Positions 6,464-13,308 of a stretch of DNA of 14,087 nt are shown one piece after another. The translations under genes and the position numbers were made by a program. The stretch is from NCBI GenBank assembly GCA_021825955.1, contig JAKAEH010000002.1, forward strand, positions 1 to 14,087, written 5' to 3'. Under the pieces are notes generated by a model. It was not told the origin of the DNA and ran no database searches. It worked only from the letters and a program-made list of their open reading frames with translations. Positions within the stretch are counted from its first letter, which is position 1; every line of letters begins with the position of its first letter. This DNA comes from a bacterium. GTDB taxonomy: Bacteria > Patescibacteria > Microgenomatia > Levybacterales > UBA12049.

Positions 6464-7570
6464 ATGAAAATATCTTTTTTATCAGGTAACCTGCAAAAAA
6501 AACTTATCTTTTTAAACCACGCTGTTTCAATAAGAGGACAGCTTCCTATACTTTCTAACTTTCTTCTGGAAGCAAAAAAAGGGAAACTTTTAATTAGCGC
6601 AACGGATTTAGAAATTGGAATAACGTCTTCTATTTCGGTAAACGTAGAAAAAGAGGGAAGCGTAACAATTCCTGCAAAAAATTTTTCAGACCTTATATCA
6701 AATCTGGGAGACCAAAAAATAACCCTGAGTTTAGAAGAAGAAACACTTAGGTTAACCGGAGAGAAAATAAAAGCGTCTTTTCAAACAATGCCGCCCGAAG
6801 ACTTCCCAAAACTTTACGAAGAAAAAGGTGAGGAATTTATAACCATAAAAAAATCTCAAATAGAAGAATACATAACAAGAGTTGTTTTCTCCGCAGCCCA
6901 GGAAAGTTCAAGACCAGCACTGTCAGGGGTACTATTGGACAAAGAAAAAAACGAGGTTGTATTAATAGCAACGGATGGATATAGGCTTTCTCTCCAAAGA
7001 AACGTTTTCAAGACAAAGGAGGAGCTTAAAAAGCCCCTTGTTATTCCAAGTAGAATAATAAAGGAACTGCTGCTGTTTAAAGAAGACGATGACATTTTAA
7101 AAATCTATGTATCGGAAAAAAACAACCAGGTCCTTATTACACTTGGGGAAACAACACTGGTCGGAAGGTTAATAGAGGGGGAATATCCCGAGTATCAGAA
7201 AATAATTCCAACGGATTTTAGTACAAAAGTTAGTTTTATAAAAGAAGATCTTTTAAATGCGATAAAAATATGCTCTGTTTTTGCAAGGGAAACGGCAAAC
7301 ATAATAAAACTTACGATAGAAAAAAACAAAATTATAGTTTCTGCAAACTCTCCGTCGGTAGGGGAGGACGCAGTTGAGGTAGAAGCCAAAACTACTGGTG
7401 AAGAAAACGAAATTGCATTTAACGCAAAATATGTATTGGATTTACTTACCGCACTACAAAAAGAGGATTTGATTTTTGAAATGACAGGACCTTTAAATCC
7501 GGGGGTATTTAAAATTAAAGAAGACAACTCTTTTCTTCACCTTATAATGCCAATTAGGGTGCAGGGGTAA
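6464..7570 (+). CDS. dnaN: DNA polymerase III subunit beta (sliding clamp)
   Basis: This 368-residue protein matches the beta clamp in length and pattern. The ring-shaped dimer encircles DNA and tethers the replicative polymerase and repair enzymes. Visible landmarks are PILSNFLLEAKKGKLLISAT followed by DLEIGI in domain 1, the mid-protein SSRPALSGVLL and ATDGYRLSL in domain 2, GEYPEYQKIIP at the domain 2-3 junction, and the C-terminal LIMPIRVQG, whose MP-R element helps form the partner-binding pocket. It follows dnaA in the usual order. No Shine-Dalgarno is visible. Its last 17 nt overlap the end of the convergent small membrane protein gene, leaving no room for a terminator between them. 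Confidence 0.96.
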   Translation: MKISFLSGNLQKKLIFLNHAVSIRGQLPILSNFLLEAKKGKLLISATDLEIGITSSISVNVEKEGSVTIPAKNFSDLISNLGDQKITLSLEEETLRLTGEKIKASFQTMPPEDFPKLYEEKGEEFITIKKSQIEEYITRVVFSAAQESSRPALSGVLLDKEKNEVVLIATDGYRLSLQRNVFKTKEELKKPLVIPSRIIKELLLFKEDDDILKIYVSEKNNQVLITLGETTLVGRLIEGEYPEYQKIIPTDFSTKVSFIKEDLLNAIKICSVFARETANIIKLTIEKNKIIVSANSPSVGEDAVEVEAKTTGEENEIAFNAKYVLDLLTALQKEDLIFEMTGPLNPGVFKIKEDNSFLHLIMPIRVQG

Positions 7571-7967
7571 CACTATTGTTTGTTATAACCAGGTTTTCGA
7601 TCCAAGACCTATCATCAACCCCATTTTGTTTTAGAAAAGCATCAAACTCATTATTCCCACCAGTAGAATCTCTGGGGCTTATGTATAAGACAAATTGGCT
7701 GGTGTTAAGTATATAGTAAAGAGAAAAATTTTTTCCAGAATATGGTAATTTTTCTATCAAATCTCCAACCAAATAAGAACGCCTGCTTTGCTCTGTGTCC
7801 TCAGGGGTATTTTTGACACCCGGGAAAGCGCCCTCAATAGGGGATGTTGGCAAAGGGGTTTGGGGAGAAGGATGATTGCCTCCATTACTGCTTACAAAAA
7901 CAATAAGCATGAACATAACAAGAATGAACAAAAAAAGAAGAGAAACAAGAATAATCTTTTTTTTCAT
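7554..7967 (-). CDS. Small membrane-anchored protein of unknown function, last gene of the T4SS-like locus
   Basis: I do not recognise this 137-residue protein. A KKK start and one strong hydrophobic segment (about 5-26) form an uncleaved anchor or signal peptide. A Pro/Ser/Thr-rich linker follows (about 30-60), then a small folded-looking region with LVGDLIEKLPYSGKNFSLYY, NTSQFVLYISP and a helix near EFDAFLKQNGV. The topology suggests the C-terminal part lies outside the membrane. It starts 12 nt after the C39-like gene, and an exact extended -10 (TGATATAAT) lies in that gap, so it may have its own promoter. The reading frame ends inside dnaN on the opposite strand (17-nt overlap). The position suggests a part in the secretion-like machine, which is inference. 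Confidence 0.75.
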   Translation of the reverse strand: MKKKIILVSLLFLFILVMFMLIVFVSSNGGNHPSPQTPLPTSPIEGAFPGVKNTPEDTEQSRRSYLVGDLIEKLPYSGKNFSLYYILNTSQFVLYISPRDSTGGNNEFDAFLKQNGVDDRSWIENLVITNNSVTPAP

Positions 7968-7973
7968 ATTTTA

Positions 7974-7982
7974 ATTATATCA
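7974..7982 (-). promoter_or_regulatory. Perfect extended -10 element before the small membrane protein gene
   Basis: TGATATAAT on the minus strand matches TGnTATAAT exactly. Its TGA is also the stop codon of the C39-like gene. Six bases separate it from the ATG at 7967, so the predicted transcription start is the ATG itself. No -35 is recognisable, which extended -10 promoters do not require. Confidence 0.5.
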
Positions 7983-9149
7983 ATTTCTTAAACAAGAATT
8001 TTTTATGACAGGGTAAGCATTAAACCAATTATAAATAGGTCTTCCTCCAGTGGAGAAAACATTAAAGTGCCTTACCGTAAATTCCTCGTCCGATGAGCAC
8101 CATGTTGGATCGTAAACGGTTGCGTTTCCACTTGTGTCAATGTCTGTAATTACAAAAGCGTGGGCACCATGTTTGTTTTGACTCCTATTATACCTAATAT
8201 CAGCAGCGGCAATAATAATATACCCAGCATCAATCAGGCTTTTCGCCCGAGCAGCCTTAAAAGGCATTCCTTGGACTACCAGGGTTTGGCCAATGGTATA
8301 ACCCTGAGTCCTAACCCACGAAGAAAAATCTCTATTAAAACCAGATCCGCCACAAAGACACCCCGCTCCTCCATTTACCAAAGCTGTGTTTCTTGGATTC
8401 CATTCAGTGTCGCCAAAGCTTGCGAGAACCATTGCAACCGAAGTCGGTGTGCAGCCATTACTAACTATATCACAGGTTGTTATTCCATTACAGTTGTTGT
8501 TATAGCACGTCCCATCTCTGTAATGTATGACATTGCAGTTTGAGTATTTACGACGGTCATATTGGCAATAAAACTTTAGTTGTTTTGTGCATGGAGACGG
8601 AGGAGTACAACAAAGGGGACGCGCTGGGTCATCTTTGCATCCGGCGGTATTTTTATTTGTTCCCAAGGGACATTCTTCCCCAGAGTAACAGACTCCTCCT
8701 ATGTCACCGCATTCTAAGTCAGCGTTTGAAATACAACAAACATCGGTTGCGGCTCCTGAACTACATGATAAAGAAGGATCAACTGTTCCCGGTGACGCGC
8801 AAGCGCTTGCGGGACCACAAGTACCACCTGAGTTTTCGCAACTATTATTCTTGGGCGCACCAATAAGAATAACTATTATAATTATAAAAATGATAAGAAA
8901 CAATAAAAAAATGCCTCCCGCTGTTATTATGGCCCCCGATGAGGAGGAGCTGGCTGTGGCAGCGCCCGCTTGAGCCAAAGATACACCTGTTCTTACGGCA
9001 GTAGCAGCGGTTCTTGTTCTCTTATAAGCTTTGTAGTCCTTTTTTAAGTTTTTATACTTATTTTGTAAATCCCGAGCATTATTTATTATATCGTTGACTC
9101 TGTCAACGGAACTTTTTTGTTGCTGATCGTTTTCTTGGCTTCTGTCCAT
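7980..9149 (-). CDS. Membrane-anchored C39-like cysteine peptidase with two six-cysteine modules
   Basis: This is a 389-residue protein. Residues 1-60 are charged and helical (KKDYKAYKRTRTAA), and an Ala/Ser stretch leads to one strong membrane segment at about 73-96. Two cysteine-rich modules follow: C104-C139 and C147-C181, each with six cysteines ending in a CC pair. The C-terminal domain resembles the papain-like Peptidase_C39_2 fold: catalytic Cys C233 in NGCTPTSVAMVLA, His H330 in HGAHAFVITDID and Asp D347 in VYDPTW, in the expected order. The peptidase domain is probably extracytoplasmic. Its place after virB4 suggests cell-wall remodelling (the role VirB1 plays elsewhere) or processing of a secreted substrate; that is inference. 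Proteolytic versus amidase activity cannot be told apart. It has no Shine-Dalgarno, but a -10-like element lies 6 nt before the ATG. Confidence 0.8.
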   Translation of the reverse strand: MDRSQENDQQQKSSVDRVNDIINNARDLQNKYKNLKKDYKAYKRTRTAATAVRTGVSLAQAGAATASSSSSGAIITAGGIFLLFLIIFIIIIVILIGAPKNNSCENSGGTCGPASACASPGTVDPSLSCSSGAATDVCCISNADLECGDIGGVCYSGEECPLGTNKNTAGCKDDPARPLCCTPPSPCTKQLKFYCQYDRRKYSNCNVIHYRDGTCYNNNCNGITTCDIVSNGCTPTSVAMVLASFGDTEWNPRNTALVNGGAGCLCGGSGFNRDFSSWVRTQGYTIGQTLVVQGMPFKAARAKSLIDAGYIIIAAADIRYNRSQNKHGAHAFVITDIDTSGNATVYDPTWCSSDEEFTVRHFNVFSTGGRPIYNWFNAYPVIKNSCLRN

Positions 9150-9155
9150 AAGTTA

Positions 9156-9164
9156 ATAATACCA
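9156..9164 (-). promoter_or_regulatory. Extended -10-like element before the C39-like gene
   Basis: TGGTATTAT on the minus strand fits TGn plus a 5/6 match to TATAAT. It lies in the 18-nt gap after the virB4-like stop and ends 6 nt before the ATG at 9149. The C39-like gene could therefore have an internal, leaderless promoter in addition to readthrough from virB4. Confidence 0.4.
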
Positions 9165-9167
9165 AAT

Positions 9168-11078
9168 TTAATCCATGATTATTTTAGGTTTATCTTTTAA
9201 TTCAGGTTTTGGATCAGGGAGTTCGACTTTTGCAGGAGGTTTTTCTTCCGTTTGTTTTACTTTTTCTTCAATTGCTTTTTTTTCTGCCTCCACTTCTTCT
9301 TTTGCCTGTTTTTTTATCTCCTCCATTTCCTCCGGGTTTGATGTTATTATCTTGTGCTCAAAAGGTGCAGCAATTACCTGCATAGAAACATGGCTTTGTC
9401 CTGCAAAAAACAATCCCTCTCCGGGATTTGCGGACAAGAGAAGCTGTTTTTCCCCCGCGGTTAAATAAAAAATTTCTGCAACAAGATCAATTTCAGTCGG
9501 GCTTTGTTTTAAAAGCATTTGGATTGACGAGTTGGACAAAACTGCTTTGCCGTAGTCTGTTGACAAGAAATCTTCAACATCCTGTGTTGCCGTAGAGAGT
9601 GCAAGATAGTATTTTCTTGCTCTTTTGGCAACGCCATAGACAAAAGATGCGGAGTCTTCATATTTCATCATATACCAGGCTTCGTCTAAGACTAACAGTC
9701 TTTTTTTAAGGGTTTTTTTAACCTTAGTCCAAACAAAATCTAAAATTACATGCATGGCAATTGGTCTTAATTCTTCTTCCAGGCTTTTTATATTAAATAC
9801 GGTAAAAGGATTTTTAATGTCAAAATTAGACTGCTGATTAAATATCCCAATTAAACTTCCTTTAATAAACTTTTCAAGACCCAATGCAAGTTCTTTAGAG
9901 GTTTGATCTTCCATGCCAATGAGTACTTTGTACAGGTCCTCCATTAAGGGGGGGGTATTTTTTTGAGTCTCAGGGTCTGTGGTAATTCCTTTTTGTCTAT
10001 ATGTTTCCATTAATGCCCTGTCTAAAACAGCATCATGCTCTGCATCAAGATTTCCTAAAAATATTTTCAAAAGTCCATGCAAAGAGAGTATTTTCAGTCC
10101 TAATTCATTTTCCCCTTCTTCATAAATTCCCGAAAGATCAAAAGGGTTAATTTTTATAGGAGAGCTTGCAGAAAAAGTTACTTCTTCTCCCCCCATAGTT
10201 TTTGTTAATTCACTGTATTCGCCTTCGGGGTCAATAATTATTACTTCTGTGCCAAACATAAGCTGACGCATTGCCTCAAGCTTAACCAAGTAAGATTTCC
10301 CTGCTCCGGATTTACCAAAAATCACTTCGTTTGCATTTTCCAAAGAAAACCTGTCGAAAATAATTAAAGAACCGTTTTGCTGGTTTATTCCATACATAAC
10401 CCCCTTGTCTTGGGCAAGCATGGCTGAAGTAAAAGGAAAAGTTGAGGCAAGAGACGTAGAGTCCATATTCCTTGTCATAAAAAGTTTGTCTTGGCCGATT
10501 GGAATAGTTGATTTAAAACCCGCTTCCATCTGAAGAGTTGCAAGCTGGGGCTCAACAAGAATTGAATTTAGGGTAGTTTTCAGTCTTTTATATGCTTGGG
10601 TTAGTTCCTCAAGGTTTTCGGAAAAGATTGTAGCATACAGGCTAAACTGAAAAAACCTTTCCATTCCCTTTGCGAGTTCTTCCTGAACGGACAAAGCGTC
10701 TTCCAAGGATGCCCTTACTTTAGGATCAATTACCAAACCTTCTTCAGCCTGAGACGTAATGGTTGCGTCCATTTCTGCAATTTTCCTTCTTAAATCCGAT
10801 AAAATGTCTGCAGACGACGTAGGATATATAAACATAGAGACGTTCATGGAGTGATCAAACTCAATAAGAGGCTCAAGCCAGTTGGGAGATACAAACCTTG
10901 GATACCCGTTGACAAATAATGTTTTATAGTATTTGTTGCCTACCCTAATATGGTTAAAATCAACCTCTATGGATGGAGGAGCGATTACGTCAGGGATTGA
11001 AATTTTATTTTTCTGCTCCTCTTTTTTCCTTGCCTCCTCTTCGGGTGTATTTATAATAATTTTTTTCTTGTCAAACAT
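9168..11078 (-). CDS. VirB4/TraC-family type IV secretion ATPase
   Basis: This 636-residue protein is the energising ATPase of a type IV secretion-like machine on the inner membrane face. Residues about 35-225 hold a VirB4-type N-region. The motor follows: Walker A FGKSGAGKSYLVK (G255-S262), then EVIIIDPEGEYSEL, Walker B RLLVLDEAW (460-468) and the downstream ALSTATQD motif at about 493-500. This set is characteristic of the VirB4/TraC group rather than VirD4 coupling proteins. The last 60 residues are a charged coiled coil and Pro/Lys-rich tail (about 580-636), longer than usual. It overlaps the preceding gene by 8 nt and has a good RBS, so it is tightly coupled to it. It is slightly short for VirB4, consistent with part of the N-region being encoded separately upstream. 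Confidence 0.93.
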   Translation of the reverse strand: MFDKKKIIINTPEEEARKKEEQKNKISIPDVIAPPSIEVDFNHIRVGNKYYKTLFVNGYPRFVSPNWLEPLIEFDHSMNVSMFIYPTSSADILSDLRRKIAEMDATITSQAEEGLVIDPKVRASLEDALSVQEELAKGMERFFQFSLYATIFSENLEELTQAYKRLKTTLNSILVEPQLATLQMEAGFKSTIPIGQDKLFMTRNMDSTSLASTFPFTSAMLAQDKGVMYGINQQNGSLIIFDRFSLENANEVIFGKSGAGKSYLVKLEAMRQLMFGTEVIIIDPEGEYSELTKTMGGEEVTFSASSPIKINPFDLSGIYEEGENELGLKILSLHGLLKIFLGNLDAEHDAVLDRALMETYRQKGITTDPETQKNTPPLMEDLYKVLIGMEDQTSKELALGLEKFIKGSLIGIFNQQSNFDIKNPFTVFNIKSLEEELRPIAMHVILDFVWTKVKKTLKKRLLVLDEAWYMMKYEDSASFVYGVAKRARKYYLALSTATQDVEDFLSTDYGKAVLSNSSIQMLLKQSPTEIDLVAEIFYLTAGEKQLLLSANPGEGLFFAGQSHVSMQVIAAPFEHKIITSNPEEMEEIKKQAKEEVEAEKKAIEEKVKQTEEKPPAKVELPDPKPELKDKPKIIMD

Positions 11079-11745
11079 TTTCCTGCTCCTTTACAACAGT
11101 TTGTTGGCTTAACGGCGCTTCAGTACCGTTTTTTTCAGGAATTAAGCTGGCGTCGTTAAATAATTCGTAAAAAAGCTTAATCAGCGCTTCTTTTTCCATT
11201 ATTTCAGCTCTTAGATTAAGTCTTTTAATTTGGGTTAATAGGCTTTCAGCTTTTGAATGAAGAGCTGTTTTGGCACCAATCAAAAAAAGGCTTTGGCTTG
11301 AGCTTACGCCAACCTGTTCCTTAGCGCCGACAAGACCTTTTTCCAAAGAAGAATAAGGAATAATCATAAAGAATTTCTTATCTAAAATTGTATTTACCCT
11401 AACAAGTTCTGCTACAAAATCTTTGTATAAACCAATTTGATTTGCAAGAAGCTGATTTTTTGAATTTGTTTTTTCTTTTTCCAGAAGATCAAGATAATTA
11501 GCAATATTAAGTTTTTTGCTTCTAATTACTATTTGAACAGGAAAAGAAAGTGAATTAAGAAGGGCTGCATAAGAATATATTTTTACATCTTGTTCCTCTG
11601 CGGATAAAAGACCAAAATTTGCCGCTTCGATTTCAATTACCAAACAAGCACCTCCGCCCCTTAGGATAATGATATCATCGACAATATCCTCTATTTCTAT
11701 GAACTTCTGTGTTGAATTGATATTTTTTTGGGCAGAGTTTGCCAT
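11071..11745 (-). CDS. TraC/VirB4 N-terminal-domain-like protein of the T4SS-like locus
   Basis: This is a 224-residue soluble-looking protein with no membrane segment. After about 10 polar residues it reads TQKFIEIEDIVDDIIILRGG and then CLVIEIEAANFGLLSAEEQ, with a later SLSFPVQIVIRSKKLNIANY. This strand-rich pattern resembles the N-terminal region of TraC/VirB4-type proteins (a phrase such as vIevsgiNf, then an actin-like alternation of strands and helices). It has no Walker motifs. It is 1 nt after the prgI-like stop and overlaps the virB4-like gene by 8 nt. The likely reading is a separately encoded VirB4 partner or N-domain that docks the ATPase to the membrane complex. The tail from about 205 is polar and probably disordered. 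Confidence 0.7.
   Translation of the reverse strand: MANSAQKNINSTQKFIEIEDIVDDIIILRGGGACLVIEIEAANFGLLSAEEQDVKIYSYAALLNSLSFPVQIVIRSKKLNIANYLDLLEKEKTNSKNQLLANQIGLYKDFVAELVRVNTILDKKFFMIIPYSSLEKGLVGAKEQVGVSSSQSLFLIGAKTALHSKAESLLTQIKRLNLRAEIMEKEALIKLFYELFNDASLIPEKNGTEAPLSQQTVVKEQENV
11086..11092 (-). promoter_or_regulatory. Shine-Dalgarno of the virB4-like gene
   Basis: AAAGGAG on the minus strand lies 7 nt before the ATG at 11078, inside the end of the preceding gene. It fixes this start and shows that the organism uses Shine-Dalgarno initiation for internal operon genes. Confidence 0.7.
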
Positions 11746-11746
11746 T

Positions 11747-12973
11747 TTAATTAAACAAAGACCTCCTCAGTTCTTCCCTTTTGTCTACGGAAATTACCTC
11801 TATCGGTAAAAGAACTTCCCCCTTTGCTTCAAAGGCTACAGTGTCAAAACGATTTTGTTCTCTTGGATCTTCAAACTCTATAGTGTACGCGCCGTTAGCA
11901 AGAGGAGTTGCGGAAGCAAACTGACCCAGAGCGTTTGTTTTAAAAGCTCTTACGGCGTTTCCCTGTTGGTCCTTAACCTCAACGAGTATGTTTGACAAAG
12001 GATTTCCGCGTGGGTCTTTTACAATCCCCGATATAATATTTGGAAATTCGGAAGTGGAGGGAAGCCCGACGCTTTTAGTCATGTTTTGAGGAACCGTTCT
12101 TACAAACTTAGTTTCTTTTAAAGCTTCCTGGCTTACCGTAGAAGGGGAGTATACTTTTTCCCCTTGGTTTTCCACTGTTTTTTGCAAATTCATAAGCTTT
12201 GTTTCTAGTTGTTCTTTTTGAAAAAGAAGGTCATTCAGGTTTTTTTGAAGCTCTAATACTTTTTGATGGGCTTGTAAATATTCCTGTGAGTCAACTTTAG
12301 TTTGGGATGCTTCTTTTGTCTTTGCCTCTTGAAGCTCTTTTTGCAAAAGTGCAGCAGTTTTTTTGAGATCTTCGTTTTGATTAACAGCATCTGGAGCAGG
12401 CGTTGTCTTGGGTTGAGGTGTGACCTGGGGTTGCTGGCTTTGTTGGGGCACGCTTTTATTAGCATACGCATGTTCGGCAACATAACTTGGGGAAGTTTGA
12501 TTAGTGGCTACTTGGTTGTATTCACTTAGGCTTTGAAAAAAGACCATTTCTTTTTTGTCAAGAGTATTACCCCCCTTTGGAAGGTTTTCTAAAAATTCAC
12601 GAAGTTGTTTTTCAGACATTTCGGCTATTGAAAGCCTCTTTTTATTAAATTCGCTAATCTTACTCTTATCTCCACCAGGGATTACTTCCCTAGGTTTTAA
12701 GTAAATAAATTGAGTTGGAGAAAAGATGGCTTTAAAGTAATTGACAATCATAGCATCAAGCGGTCTTCCCTGTATTGGTAAAAAGGCGAATGCAGCGCCT
12801 AGTCCGGCAAAGGCCAAAGCAAGAGGGATTTTAACTAAAAAAAACAATGGTAAAATATATAAAACCCAGGCAATAATAACCCCTCCTGCAACATAGGCAA
12901 ACTGTTTTATGGTCATACTGCCTATCAGCTTGAATTGAAATCCCGTAATGTCTTGCGGTATTGGATGATCCAT
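11747..12973 (-). CDS. PrgI-family (VirB3-like) membrane protein fused to a coiled coil and a beta-sandwich domain
   Basis: The 408-residue protein starts with a PrgI-family domain (1-95): HPIPQDITGFQFKLIGSMTI, two membrane segments (about 25-48 and 50-66), then PIQGRPLDAMIVNYFKA and FIYLKP. PrgI is the counterpart of VirB3, which pairs with VirB4. Beyond it are a helical linker, a P/Q-rich stretch (170-195), a coiled coil (200-270) and a C-terminal domain at about 312-395 of carboxypeptidase-regulatory or Cna-B type: SGIVKDPRGNPLSNILVEVK, then TNALGQFASATPLANGAYTI. PrgI proteins are usually only about 100-150 residues, so this is a clear extension. The order PrgI, VirB4 N-domain, VirB4 is typical of such loci. 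The ATG has no Shine-Dalgarno next to it; the nearest strong one is 44 nt upstream. Confidence 0.88.
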   Translation of the reverse strand: MDHPIPQDITGFQFKLIGSMTIKQFAYVAGGVIIAWVLYILPLFFLVKIPLALAFAGLGAAFAFLPIQGRPLDAMIVNYFKAIFSPTQFIYLKPREVIPGGDKSKISEFNKKRLSIAEMSEKQLREFLENLPKGGNTLDKKEMVFFQSLSEYNQVATNQTSPSYVAEHAYANKSVPQQSQQPQVTPQPKTTPAPDAVNQNEDLKKTAALLQKELQEAKTKEASQTKVDSQEYLQAHQKVLELQKNLNDLLFQKEQLETKLMNLQKTVENQGEKVYSPSTVSQEALKETKFVRTVPQNMTKSVGLPSTSEFPNIISGIVKDPRGNPLSNILVEVKDQQGNAVRAFKTNALGQFASATPLANGAYTIEFEDPREQNRFDTVAFEAKGEVLLPIEVISVDKREELRRSLFN

Positions 12974-12975
12974 TT

Positions 12976-13014
12976 TTAATTAGCGTATAAAATTAGGTTA
13001 TTAGTACGCCACAA
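12976..13014 (-). CDS. Possible short leader ORF before the prgI-like gene
   Basis: A strong Shine-Dalgarno (AAGGAG, 13023-13018) sits 44 nt before the prgI-like ATG but right before other starts. TTG at 13014 opens a 12-codon ORF reading MWRTNNLILYAN, ending in TAA 2 nt before that ATG. GTG at 13012, at a better 5-nt spacing, opens only a 3-codon ORF (MAY). Either could couple translation into the prgI-like gene. There is no homology support, so this is a weak call. Confidence 0.25.
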   Translation of the reverse strand: MWRTNNLILYAN

Positions 13015-13111
13015 TTACTCCTTCCCTTTGTTTATAAATTAACTCGTTCGGATTAGTTCTCATATCTATGATTAACTGTGTCCAAATAGTAAGTAATGCC
13101 TACTATATAAT

Positions 13112-13140
13112 ATTATTAACCGTGAAAAATCTGCTTTCAA
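13112..13140 (-). promoter_or_regulatory. Putative promoter of the prgI-virB4 operon
   Basis: On the minus strand TTGAAA (13140-13135, 5/6 to TTGACA) and AATAAT (13117-13112, 5/6 to TATAAT) are separated by 17 nt. A start near 13105 would give a leader of about 130 nt before the prgI-like ATG, long compared with other genes here. Confidence 0.45.
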
Positions 13141-13308
13141 GATTATCAAACTAGGTCAAAAAAGATTAACCTTAGCCTGAGTTGTGAAAATTATTTTTCA
13201 ATTAGCCTCGTTTATCAAGTAGATAAAAAGAAGAAACAATGTTTGGGATAAAAATATATTTTCCGAAGTACAAGATGTCAAATTTTAAAAATTTCCACCA
13301 CCCGTTGT

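Larger units (their letters stand above)
12974..13308. other. 335-nt intergenic region between the pilin-like and prgI-like genes
   Basis: I see no convincing protein gene here. It holds the putative operon promoter, the strong Shine-Dalgarno with a short leader ORF, and several AT-rich palindromes: AAATTTT-A-AAAATTT at 13280-13294 and TGAAAA-TTAT-TTTTCA at about 13185-13200. TTAGCCT occurs twice (13172-13178 and 13202-13208). None has the GC-rich stem plus T-run of a standard terminator. It is the longest non-coding stretch in the window. Confidence 0.6.

Noticed and set aside
8160..8973. Three overlapping plus-strand ORFs opposite the C39-like gene
   Set aside because: The minus-strand frame has a complete catalytic triad and cysteine modules; the plus-strand products show no domain.
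13185..13294. AT palindromes as a terminator of the pilin-like gene
   Set aside because: The stems are entirely or almost entirely A/T and lack the GC-rich stem plus T-run of an intrinsic terminator.
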